A stretch of DNA of 10,500 nucleotides from Candidatus Wolframiiraptor sp. (GCA_003660635.1 QMUP01000014.1:1-10500), one strand, 5' to 3'. Counted from the first letter of the stretch, positions 1 to 6,561 are shown. Notes: generated by a model not told the origin, from the sequence alone. Program-made: numbers and translations.

Positions 1-99
1 ATCTTAGTGATAGTAAACGTGCTCTTGGTTCTGGCGGATCTGATAGAGCATAAGCGATCTCGGGAATCTATGGCGGAAGATCGCGCTGAAGTTTCTTGA
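1..99 (+). CDS. C-terminal tail of a putative membrane protein (partial)
   Basis: An open frame enters at base 1 and stops at TGA 97-99. The 32 visible residues start with a strongly hydrophobic stretch of about 15 residues (ILVIVNVLLVLADLI) followed by a charged, hydrophilic tail rich in His, Lys, Arg, Glu and Asp. This is what a last transmembrane helix with a cytoplasmic tail looks like. The frame overlaps the end of the convergent Toprim gene by about 32 bases. The family cannot be recognised from so little sequence, and the frame could be a chance opening. The hydrophobic-then-charged pattern is the only support. Confidence 0.4.
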   Translation: MLVIVNVLLVLADLIEHKRSRESMAEDRAEVS

Positions 100-478
100 A
101 AACTAGGTGCATGGATTCGATCTGCGTAAATCCCATCTTCCTGATGATCCTCAGCTTCCTCCAGTAAGTCACGTCGACGTCTTTGACGACTCCTTCCAAG
201 GATTTCTTAACGAGCTTCAGCAAGTGCTTTCCCTCGCTATCCAGATCGGGGAGGAGGATTACCCTTCTCAAATCCCGGCCCTCGAACTTCCTCCTGAGAC
301 CCCGAATGGATTTGATCAGTATGATTTCCCCTTTGACTCCTAGTCTCCGCAAGGTCTCCTCATCCCTCTTTCCTTCGACGATTATCGGTATTCCTTGCTT
401 AGACTCGCTGGCCAGTTTCTCGACTATGTTCGAGAACTCGTCGAGTAATCTCGTCCTATTCTTAGGCTGCTTAACCAC
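68..478 (-). CDS. Small Toprim-domain protein (UPF0292 / COG1658-like)
   Basis: This 136-residue protein is almost entirely one Toprim domain, the metal-binding catalytic fold of primases, topoisomerases, OLD nucleases and RNase M5. The acidic signature residues are visible: the first-strand Glu35 in IIVEGKRDEETLRRLG (residues 32-47) and the DxD pair Asp78/Asp80 in LLPDLDSEG (75-83). A Lys/Arg-rich C-terminal half (residues 84-131) is suited to nucleic-acid contact. Length and motif order match the stand-alone archaeal Toprim proteins annotated as UPF0292, whose cellular role is not established. RNA or DNA cleavage is an inference from the fold only. The start is GTG at 478-476, supported by an AAAGGTGG Shine-Dalgarno (487-494 on this strand) with about 8 bases spacing. 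The gene is divergent from the RHH-ftsZ operon. Confidence 0.85.
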   Translation of the reverse strand: MVKQPKNRTRLLDEFSNIVEKLASESKQGIPIIVEGKRDEETLRRLGVKGEIILIKSIRGLRRKFEGRDLRRVILLPDLDSEGKHLLKLVKKSLEGVVKDVDVTYWRKLRIIRKMGFTQIESMHLVFKKLQRDLPP

Positions 479-486
479 CTCTTACC

Positions 487-540
487 CCACCTTTAGCGGT
501 CAATTCTCGTTTTGGCCAGCCATCTTTTAATCATTTTTTG
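487..540 (-). promoter_or_regulatory. Promoter and ribosome binding site of the Toprim gene
   Basis: Read on the minus strand, an A-rich BRE-like stretch (540-534) is followed by the TATA-like TGATTAAAAG (533-524). A start site about 25 bases downstream of the TATA centre would fall near 502. That gives a leader of roughly 24 bases carrying the AAAGGTGG Shine-Dalgarno at 494-487 before the GTG start. The spacing is self-consistent, but the call rests on motif reading only. Confidence 0.4.
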
Positions 541-574
541 ATCTCTCAAATTCCGATAAGCCCGTGAAAATCGG

Positions 575-643
575 TCGTTTGAATATATTCCCGTATTACC
601 AAGACCTTTATGCCTTATCTCACGATTCTGGCCATCGGAGGTG
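575..643 (+). promoter_or_regulatory. Promoter region and Shine-Dalgarno of the RHH-ftsZ operon
   Basis: The TATA-like element GAATATATTC (581-590) is a perfect 10-base palindrome. It would place transcription start near 611, about 39 bases before the RHH start codon. A second candidate, CCTTTATG around 605-612, would give a leader of about 17 bases. A strong Shine-Dalgarno GGAGGTG (637-643) sits 6 bases before the GTG at 650 and fixes the RHH start. Which TATA box is used cannot be decided by eye. The palindrome is a plausible binding site for a dimeric regulator. Confidence 0.4.
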
Positions 644-649
644 GTTTAA

Positions 650-796
650 GTGAAGGTGGTCACAGTCCACTTACCCGAAGTGTACATCGAGGCAATAGAC
701 CAGCTCGTGAAGAAGAAGCTCTATCCAAATCGGGCCGAGGCCATCCGGATGGCGGTCAGGGACTTCATAATGGAGGAGGCAGTGACAAGTGAATGA
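650..796 (+). CDS. Short ribbon-helix-helix transcription regulator, CdrS-like, upstream of and overlapping ftsZ
   Basis: This 48-residue protein starts at GTG with a near-ideal Shine-Dalgarno (637-643). It is a complete minimal RHH domain. A beta strand, KVVTVHL (residues 2-8), would form the DNA-contacting ribbon. Helix A runs about residues 9-23. A turn with YPNR (25-28) leads into helix B, AEAIRMAVRDFIME (29-42). The (F/Y)PNR-x-EAIR-x-AVR pattern is the hallmark of archaeal CopG/NikR-type minimal RHH proteins. It closely resembles CdrS, the haloarchaeal regulator reported to control ftsZ2 and cell division. The stop codon overlaps the ftsZ start by 8 bases, so the two are almost certainly co-transcribed and probably translationally coupled. 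Its inferred job is a dimeric DNA binder controlling the division operon, possibly its own promoter. No metal- or effector-binding domain is present. Orthology to CdrS is inferred from motif and context. Confidence 0.85.
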   Translation: MKVVTVHLPEVYIEAIDQLVKKKLYPNRAEAIRMAVRDFIMEEAVTSE

Positions 797-1850
797 GGAT
801 CTACTCCTCTTCAAGAAGGATTTCTCAGAGGAAGTCAAGATCACGCTAATCGGGGTCGGCGGCGCCGGATGTAATACAGCCGACCGAATGCTCTCGATGA
901 ACCTAAGGGGCATCAAGGTAATCGCCGCGAACACCGACATCCAGCACCTCGACATGATAAACGCGCATCAGAAGCTCTTGCTTGGAAAGGGGACCACAAA
1001 ATTCCGGGGAGCTGGAGGAGACCCAGAGCTCGGGAAGATGGCGGTGGAGGAATCGGTCGACGAGGTCAGGGCGGTTCTAGAAGGATCCGACATCGTATTC
1101 GTCGCAGCCGGGCTCGGAGGAGGAACGGGCACAGGCGGCGCACCCTTGGTCGCCGAGATAGCCAGAGAACTTGGGGCGATCGTGATCGGTGTGGTCACCC
1201 TGCCGTTCAAGTTCGAGGGCAATGTGAGGAAGAGGATCGCCCTCCAAGGTCTCGAGGATATGAGGAATAAATGCCACACGGTCGTCGCGATAGACAACAA
1301 CAAGCTCTTGGATCTCTATCCGCAATACAACTTGAAGACCGCCTTCAGCCTCGCCGACGAGGTGATAAGCAACATGGTGATGAGCATAACCGAGTCCATA
1401 GCGAAGCCCAGCCTAATCAACATAGACTACGCCGATTTCAAGACCGTTATGATGAGGGGGAAGCTCGCCGCCCTAGGGGTCGGAAAATCATCAACCCCCA
1501 ATAGAGCTGAAGAAGCGACCTTCAGCGCCCTCCAGAATCCGTTACTCGATGTAACTTATGAAGGATTGACGGGTGCGATAATCCACGTCTCCGCGGGAGA
1601 CGACATGAAGATAAGTGAGGCCGCGAGGCCAGCCGAGATAATCTCCGAGCTCATGGGCGAAGAAGCCCTCGTGATCTGGGGCGCGAGGATAGACAACTCG
1701 CTGGGGTCCTCCCTCCAAGTCTCATTGATCCTGACTGGGGTTGAGAGCACGGAGCTGACGAAGCCTGTTGAAGAGGAGAAGAAGCAGGCATTAGACGAGA
1801 AAGAGATCGAGGAGATAATGGAGGAACTCGGGATAAAGCCGTTGAACTAG
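789..1850 (+). CDS. ftsZ: Cell division GTPase FtsZ
   Basis: FtsZ is a tubulin homologue that polymerises with GTP into the cytokinetic ring at midcell. The 353 residues carry all core loops: T1 GVGGAGCNT (22-30), the NTD turn (48-50), T3 with GAGGDPELG (74-82), the tubulin/FtsZ signature GGGTGTG (110-116), TLPFKFEG (137-144), and the synergy loop T7 N-I-D-Y-A-D (211-216). Asp213 and Asp216 of T7 activate GTP hydrolysis in the neighbouring subunit, so the protein should be an active polymer former. The C-terminal activation domain is followed by a short Glu/Lys-rich linker and a tail helix ending GIKPLN, the probable docking peptide for a partner such as SepF. The GTG start at 789 lies within the end of the RHH gene; GAGG at 776-779 is the likely ribosome site, 9 bases away. 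The stop TAG overlaps the convergent metG stop in a shared CTAG. Confidence 0.97.
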   Translation: MNEDLLLFKKDFSEEVKITLIGVGGAGCNTADRMLSMNLRGIKVIAANTDIQHLDMINAHQKLLLGKGTTKFRGAGGDPELGKMAVEESVDEVRAVLEGSDIVFVAAGLGGGTGTGGAPLVAEIARELGAIVIGVVTLPFKFEGNVRKRIALQGLEDMRNKCHTVVAIDNNKLLDLYPQYNLKTAFSLADEVISNMVMSITESIAKPSLINIDYADFKTVMMRGKLAALGVGKSSTPNRAEEATFSALQNPLLDVTYEGLTGAIIHVSAGDDMKISEAARPAEIISELMGEEALVIWGARIDNSLGSSLQVSLILTGVESTELTKPVEEEKKQALDEKEIEEIMEELGIKPLN

Positions 1851-3541
1851 GAACCGGTCTTCGACTTTATCTCCCTCAACCTCCTCAATTTTTCATCTAT
1901 CTCCTCTTTCGTAATCTTCCTGAATAACGGCTTCGGCTCTCTAATCCTGTGGCCGGGAGATATGATCTTCTCGACATCGCTCCACCTAAGCTCTTCCACC
2001 CTCTCTCCCGTATTCAAGTAATCCAGTATCCTCCGGGAGGAGAACGGAAGATAGGGAGCTGAGAGCACAGCGAGCGCGTGAACCACTTGAATTAATGTGT
2101 AAAGGGTTGTCCCCGCTTCCTCCGGATTCTTCCACGGAGCCTTCTCATTCAAGTATATGTTTCCTTCTTGGGCAAACTCTAGGATTATTCTCAGTCCCTT
2201 CCTGAACTCGCATCCCTCCAACGCATCCTCAAGTCTCTTCGCGTACTCCGTTCTCAAGTTCAAGAGTTCCTGGTCTCGCTCTCCGAGTTTCCCCGGCTCC
2301 GGAACGACGCCACCCATCCTCGAATAGACGAAGCTTAACACCCTGTGGATGAAGTTTCCATATGTTCCTATTAGTTCGCCGTTTATTTTCTCGGCGAAGT
2401 CCTGCCACTTGAAATCCGTGTCCCTGGTTTCGGGAGCTATTGCGGTCGCGTAGTATCGGATTACGTCGGGATCGTATTCGGCGAGGAGGTCGTGTAGCCA
2501 GACAACCCATCCCCTACTCGTTGAGAGTTTTTCTCCCTCTAGGTTCACGAACTCGTTTACCACGACGTTGTAGGGCAGGATATAGTCCCCGTGGGCTATC
2601 AAGAGGGCTGGGAACAGGATCGTGTGGAAGAAGAGATTATCCTTTCCGATGAAGCAGTAGAGCTTCACATCCTTATCCAACCAGAACTCCTTCCACCTCT
2701 CCGAGTCTCCGGCGATGTTCTCCGCCCAATCCCTCGTCGCAGAAATATATCCCAAAAGGTTCTCCGCCCAATTGTAAATGACCTGACCCTCGGCTCCCGG
2801 GAACGGCGCCGGAGGCCCCCACTCGTAGTCACGTGTTATGTCCTTATCCCTCAGCCCCTCTTTCTCGAGCCATGAGACGGTCTTGTTATAGGTGGCCTTC
2901 CTCCAGAACTTCTTATCCCTCACGTACTCCAAGACCTTATCCGAGAGCGCGCTTAGCTTCAGGAAGAAGTGGGTCCTCGTCTTTATCTCCGGCCTCGTCC
3001 CGCAGAGCGAGCACCTGGGATCCTTTATCTCGAATGACTCATACCAGGCCCCACAGACCTCACACACATCCCCGTATTGGTTTGGAGCGCCGCAGCGCGG
3101 ACAGGTGCCGACGACGAATCTATCGGGGAGGAATATCTTGCAGTTCGGGCACCACCACTGCTTAATCTCTTTTGGATAGATGTATCCCTTCTCCCAGAGT
3201 TTTCGATAGAACTCCTCCACGACCTTGTAGTGAATGGGCTTACTCGTCCTCGAGAATATGTCGAAGCTTATACCCAGCTTCTCGAATACCTCCTTCTGGA
3301 TTGGGTAATATTTGTCGCAGAGCTCCTTCGGCGTCATCCCCTGCCTCATGGCCTCGATGACTATGCTGCTCGCGTTCTCATCCGTCCCGCAGACATACAG
3401 CGTCTCCACTCCCTTCATCCGCTTAAACCTCGCGAATATATCCGCCGGTAGATACGCGCCTGCTAGGTGGCCGAAATGCCTAGGCGCATAGGAATATGGG
3501 AGGGCCGCGGTGACAAGGACCTTCTCGGTGAGCCCCACCAC
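1847..3541 (-). CDS. metG: Methionyl-tRNA synthetase (archaeal type)
   Basis: This class I aminoacyl-tRNA synthetase charges tRNA-Met, including the initiator, with methionine at the expense of ATP. The 564 residues show the Rossmann catalytic core with HIGH-type HFGH (22-25) and KMSKS-type KLSTS (338-342). The connective-peptide insert holds four CxxC pairs (131/134, 147/150, 160/163, 177/180), the two-zinc arrangement of archaeal enzymes. Methionine-pocket landmarks ALPY (13-16), W258, Y265 and H306 are kept. An alpha-helical anticodon domain fills the C-terminal third. The protein ends there, with no C-terminal EMAP/Trbp-like tRNA-binding domain, which in some archaea is a separate gene. 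The family's usual DEHG is DENA (54-57), and DAPIGY is ENLLGY (260-265). The first codon could be either of two consecutive GTGs (3541 or 3538). GGAGGTG overlaps the first, so the second is more likely. The stop overlaps the ftsZ stop. Confidence 0.96.
   Translation of the reverse strand: MVGLTEKVLVTAALPYSYAPRHFGHLAGAYLPADIFARFKRMKGVETLYVCGTDENASSIVIEAMRQGMTPKELCDKYYPIQKEVFEKLGISFDIFSRTSKPIHYKVVEEFYRKLWEKGYIYPKEIKQWWCPNCKIFLPDRFVVGTCPRCGAPNQYGDVCEVCGAWYESFEIKDPRCSLCGTRPEIKTRTHFFLKLSALSDKVLEYVRDKKFWRKATYNKTVSWLEKEGLRDKDITRDYEWGPPAPFPGAEGQVIYNWAENLLGYISATRDWAENIAGDSERWKEFWLDKDVKLYCFIGKDNLFFHTILFPALLIAHGDYILPYNVVVNEFVNLEGEKLSTSRGWVVWLHDLLAEYDPDVIRYYATAIAPETRDTDFKWQDFAEKINGELIGTYGNFIHRVLSFVYSRMGGVVPEPGKLGERDQELLNLRTEYAKRLEDALEGCEFRKGLRIILEFAQEGNIYLNEKAPWKNPEEAGTTLYTLIQVVHALAVLSAPYLPFSSRRILDYLNTGERVEELRWSDVEKIISPGHRIREPKPLFRKITKEEIDEKLRRLREIKSKTGS
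1889..1893 (+). terminator. Possible T-tract terminator for the RHH-ftsZ operon
   Basis: A run of five T about 40 bases after the ftsZ stop, in the pyrimidine-rich antisense of the metG 3' end, could act as an archaeal oligo-T terminator. There is no hairpin. The run is short, so this is a weak candidate. Confidence 0.2.
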
Positions 3542-3580
3542 CTCCCCTCTACTAGCCCGAAGCTGGTTTTTAACCCTACG
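3541..3580 (-). promoter_or_regulatory. Promoter and Shine-Dalgarno region of metG
   Basis: On the minus strand GGTTAAAAACC (3575-3565) is TATA-like and itself nearly palindromic. It would start transcription near 3545, giving a very short leader. The purine-rich AGAGGGGAGG (3550-3541) directly before the tandem GTGs looks like a Shine-Dalgarno, which would need a start site further upstream. Other AT-rich elements in 3600-3640 could serve instead, so the promoter used is unresolved. Confidence 0.3.
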
Positions 3581-3617
3581 TCGTTACCTGAGTGGGGGCT
3601 TTAAGGATCATTTTTAC

Positions 3618-3666
3618 GCCTTAAGGCTTAAATATGGCATACAAGGCTTTTTCTAATACAAGGAGG
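3618..3666 (+). promoter_or_regulatory. Promoter, candidate operator and Shine-Dalgarno of the Nramp-like gene
   Basis: A perfect 10-base palindrome GCCTTAAGGC (3618-3627) sits in the BRE position directly against the TATA-like CTTAAATATGG (3627-3637). Predicted start of transcription is near 3657-3660, followed at once by AGGAGG (3661-3666). Because the ribosome site abuts the ATG at 3668, the ATG at 3674, 7 bases downstream of it, is the better start. A dimeric repressor bound at the palindrome would block TFB/TBP loading; this is inference. Confidence 0.45.
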
Positions 3667-3667
3667 T

Positions 3668-5137
3668 ATGGAGATGGCCTCGGAAGATCTCCCAGAACCT
3701 CCTAAACCCGGGTTGATAAGCTACCTGAAAGCCGTTGGACCAGGCGTAATCCTAGGCTCCCTCGCGATAGGCTCCGGCGAATGGATCCTCTTCCCAGCCG
3801 TCGTCGTAAAGTATGGGCCATATCTGCTTTGGGCGGCCCTTCTCTCCTGCATAATCCAGGCAGTGGTAGGGGTCGAGTCGATGAAGTACGTGGTTTACTG
3901 CGGTCAGCCGATCCATAAAGCCTATCAGAAGCTCCCACCGAATCCGCTTTCGTGGGCTTGGGCTTGGACTCTTTTCATCCTCATACCTGTAGTCTGGCCT
4001 GGCTGGGCGATGGGATCCGCGACGGCGATAGCCGCCCTCCAACTTGGAAGGCTTCCGGGACCGCAGGACGCGTACTTGGTCTTGGGTTGGGGTCTCGTAG
4101 CCTTGACCGTCGGCCTCCTAGTAATTCACATAGGCTCTAAGATTCAGAGGACTTTGGAGCTTGTAAGCTGGCCGCTCATAATCTTGCTCTTATCAACTAT
4201 CGTCGCCGGGGTTGCTGTCGCATCTTCCCCCTCTGCTTGGATGACTGTTCTAAGCGGGCTCGGGGGCTTCCTAAAGCCTAGGCTCGGCTTCCCTGCGAAA
4301 GATAGCATAAACTGGTTCATGATCGCTGCAGCAATAGCCTATATCCCGGCCGGCTTCGGCTTCAACCTCTTCCTCTCAAGCTATGCAAGGGATAAGGGCT
4401 GGGGCATGGGAAGTAAATCCGGCTATATCTCAGGGCTTATAGGAGGGAAGAAGGTCGAGCTCGCAGCAGATGAAACGCCCTTTGACCCCTCAAAGCAGGA
4501 GAACCTTAGACGCTGGAAGGGCTGGCTGAGGATCGTAAGACTCGACTCCTATGTCTTCTTCTCAGGGATAACTATGCTCACCGTGATCCTGACGAGCGTA
4601 ATGGCATACTCGTTACTCGCCCCAAGGGGTCTAGCGCCAATGGGCTTCCAGGTCGCCGCAGCTCAAGCAGAAGCCCTTGCAGCCGTTCTCGGGCCGATAG
4701 CCTGGTTCCTCGTTCTTCTTGGAGGTTTCTGGGTTCTCTTCGATAACCAGTGGGGGCTTATGGACTCGGTTTCCAGAACCGTTACCGATAACTTCTGGTT
4801 TGCATCCGAGCGTATTCGTAAGTGGGCTAATGGAGATCCTAGGAGAATCTACTACTTAATGGTCTATCTACTCTACGTCGTCGCCGCCGTGATAATGGTG
4901 GTCTCGACGGTCTTTAAGCTCGCTAAGCCGTATGAGCTTGCGGCCGCCGGAGCGGTTCTCGGGCTCTTCGCCTTAACCCTCGCACCTCTGCTCCAGCTAA
5001 TCGTAAGCAATAGGCTTCTTCCGAAAGAGCTTAGACCTGGAATCGTTACGAACATAATCTTAGCGATAGGCGTCGTCTTCTATGGCTTCTTCATAACAGC
5101 TGTCGTCCTCCAGATGTTCGCTGGAATAACGATTTAG
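3668..5137 (+). CDS. Nramp-fold (LeuT-type) membrane transporter, divergent clade lacking the metal motifs
   Basis: This 489-residue polytopic membrane protein has roughly 11-12 hydrophobic segments. A soluble N-terminus leads into TM1, GPGVILGSLAIGSGEW (residues 24-39), which aligns with the Nramp TM1 ending in DPGN. TM6 ends in GFGFNLFLSS (229-238), which aligns with Nramp MPHNLYLHS. A conserved-looking cytoplasmic segment follows (RDKGWGMG 241-248, RRWKGWLRIVRLD 281-293). Canonical Nramp proteins import Mn2+ or Fe2+ through the Asp and Asn of DPGN and the Met and Asn of MPHN. Here these read GSGE (35-38) and FGFN (230-233), so only one Asn survives. The protein belongs to the Nramp-related group with GSGE, whose substrates are, as far as I know, not established. 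Start: ATG 3668 or, more probably, ATG 3674 (two residues shorter). It stands alone, divergent from metG, with its stop one base from the pus10 stop. Confidence 0.85.
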   Translation: MEMASEDLPEPPKPGLISYLKAVGPGVILGSLAIGSGEWILFPAVVVKYGPYLLWAALLSCIIQAVVGVESMKYVVYCGQPIHKAYQKLPPNPLSWAWAWTLFILIPVVWPGWAMGSATAIAALQLGRLPGPQDAYLVLGWGLVALTVGLLVIHIGSKIQRTLELVSWPLIILLLSTIVAGVAVASSPSAWMTVLSGLGGFLKPRLGFPAKDSINWFMIAAAIAYIPAGFGFNLFLSSYARDKGWGMGSKSGYISGLIGGKKVELAADETPFDPSKQENLRRWKGWLRIVRLDSYVFFSGITMLTVILTSVMAYSLLAPRGLAPMGFQVAAAQAEALAAVLGPIAWFLVLLGGFWVLFDNQWGLMDSVSRTVTDNFWFASERIRKWANGDPRRIYYLMVYLLYVVAAVIMVVSTVFKLAKPYELAAAGAVLGLFALTLAPLLQLIVSNRLLPKELRPGIVTNIILAIGVVFYGFFITAVVLQMFAGITI

Positions 5138-5138
5138 A

Positions 5139-6524
5139 CTACTCTACACTATTACTAGTTTTTTTCCCTTGAGCCTCAACATTAGGAGTCTCAACCTCGA
5201 TAACCGTCAGATCTATCTTGATAGGCGTTCTTCCGAGGAACTCTGCTATACTCGGCTTAGTTCTCCCCTCATCCCCGTTTATCAACTCCTTAACGTATAG
5301 CCCTCCCTGAGTCTTTATCACGAATCTCACCGTTTTATCGCCGAGCTTCTCGGCCCTGACGTAGTATAGCTTCTTCTGCCGAATCTTGTCAGCCCTCCTC
5401 CTCAAAACCCTCCTAGGAGTCCTCTGCTCTACCACTATATCCCTGAATTTCTCTTCGACCTCCTTCAGAGCGTTCTCCGAAACCTCTCCATCAAATTCCA
5501 CTATGGCTTCATAGGTCTTGGACGCGATGGGCGAGAGGTTCTTCAGGATCCTAAGCTCTTTTCTACTTGAATAACTCAGGTTTGAGATCTCTATTTTACC
5601 AGCCGCGTGCTCGTTGACTTCTTTCTCGAGGAGTGAGAGGTCCACGAATCTCCTTCGAGGATATTTTAGTTCGAGGATGAACGGTCTCCCGGTTCCAACC
5701 ACCGTGGCGTCCACGTCCTCCCTTCCCGCACCGTGGAACTTGTAGCTGAGCGCCTCGAAGAGCTTCAAAGCCGGTTCACCGATGAGTTCGCTGACTGAGT
5801 CAGGATACTCTTTCCCAGTGTAGTTGCATTTTTCACATCCCCTCCCCCAACAATATCTACAGTACCACGGCGTCTGAGGGATGTTCTTTTCAAGTTTCTT
5901 GTAGAATCCCTTGATGAAGAGTGGGTTGACTTGGATCTCGTATTCGCCTGAGAAGACGTTGACTAAAACCACGATTTCCGGGTTCTGGTATTCGACCGGG
6001 ATCTTGAACCTCCTCTGAACGATTCTCCCAATTTCCCTCGTTATATCCGCCTTGATATCCTCCCCCGTGTCTATGCCGAATTCCGCTCTCAAGGCATCTT
6101 CTCTCTCCCTGACATCAGCTGGGACCTTCGCGCCGACCAGGAAGTTCTTGAACTCGTATTCCCCGAGTTCCTCAATCACCCTCTCCGCGATCTCCCGAAA
6201 CCTAGATTTATCCAAAACTCCACCGCAGATGTGGCAGCCCCTGGCCTCAGGCGGTTCCCCTCCCAACGCCTGCAGGGTCTTTACCGCGGGTTTGAATCCG
6301 GTGGCCGCGATAGCCCTTAAGATTTCATCTATTTCCCCGGTCTCCTGATGTCTTAGGAAGCAGCGGATGGTGAGCGTCAGCTTTATCGCCCTTCCCTTCT
6401 CATCGTTTCCGGCTCCATGGCAGAGGGATGAGAACTGCCTACCTAGGCAGTAATCGCATAGAGGATACTTTAGCAGGATCTCAGCGGCCTTGTCCAAGAG
6501 TTCTATGAGTTTTTCAGAGGTCAA
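5139..6524 (-). CDS. pus10: tRNA pseudouridine synthase Pus10 (U54/U55)
   Basis: Pus10 isomerises U54 and U55 of the tRNA T-arm to pseudouridine in archaea, replacing bacterial TruB for this job. The 461 residues show an N-terminal zinc module (CDYC 23-26, CHIC 97-100), a THUMP-like RNA-binding region (about 110-215), and a second cysteine cluster CRYCWGRGCEKC (222-233). The catalytic motif is FHGAGREDVDATVVGTGRPF (263-282). Within it Asp272 is the presumed nucleophile by analogy to studied Pus10 enzymes. Near the C-terminus is the family motif GGLYVKELINGDEGRTKPS (roughly 405-424). Length and motif order are typical of archaeal Pus10. The start is TTG at 6524 with no clear Shine-Dalgarno. 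The 41-base gap after srp54 contains a TATA-like stretch, so the gene may be read from srp54 or as a near-leaderless transcript. Confidence 0.95.
   Translation of the reverse strand: MTSEKLIELLDKAAEILLKYPLCDYCLGRQFSSLCHGAGNDEKGRAIKLTLTIRCFLRHQETGEIDEILRAIAATGFKPAVKTLQALGGEPPEARGCHICGGVLDKSRFREIAERVIEELGEYEFKNFLVGAKVPADVREREDALRAEFGIDTGEDIKADITREIGRIVQRRFKIPVEYQNPEIVVLVNVFSGEYEIQVNPLFIKGFYKKLEKNIPQTPWYCRYCWGRGCEKCNYTGKEYPDSVSELIGEPALKLFEALSYKFHGAGREDVDATVVGTGRPFILELKYPRRRFVDLSLLEKEVNEHAAGKIEISNLSYSSRKELRILKNLSPIASKTYEAIVEFDGEVSENALKEVEEKFRDIVVEQRTPRRVLRRRADKIRQKKLYYVRAEKLGDKTVRFVIKTQGGLYVKELINGDEGRTKPSIAEFLGRTPIKIDLTVIEVETPNVEAQGKKTSNSVE
5159..5165 (+). terminator. T-tract terminator after the Nramp-like gene
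   Basis: Seven consecutive T on the plus strand, 21 bases after the stop codon and within the antisense of the pus10 3' end, match archaeal oligo-T termination. No hairpin is needed or seen. Confidence 0.45.
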
Positions 6525-6550
6525 TTCCGGGATAATGGATGGGGATAGCC

Positions 6551-6561
6551 GGCTTTAACCC
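6551..6561 (-). promoter_or_regulatory. Possible internal promoter for pus10
   Basis: GGGTTAAAGCC on the minus strand, just past the srp54 stop, is TATA-like. A start about 25 bases downstream falls near 6531, only a few bases before the TTG start codon. This would explain the absence of a ribosome binding site through near-leaderless translation. The match is weak. Confidence 0.25.

Noticed and set aside
479..649. Search for a tRNA or small RNA in the divergent spacer
   Set aside because: No cloverleaf, K-turn or C/D-box pattern could be recognised. The spacer is explained by two divergent promoters.
610..792. A 60-residue frame beginning ATG at 610, ahead of ftsZ
   Set aside because: It is out of frame with the RHH protein, Gly/Arg-rich and has no Shine-Dalgarno. 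The 650-796 frame has a perfect ribosome site and a clear RHH fold.
968..1325. Minus-strand open frames of 82-111 residues inside ftsZ
   Set aside because: They are antisense to highly conserved FtsZ GTP-binding loops, low-complexity in composition, and have no start signals.
2440..3451. Several plus-strand open frames within metG
   Set aside because: All are antisense to metG, Arg/Ser/Pro-rich, and mutually overlapping. They are by-products of the GC-biased coding strand.
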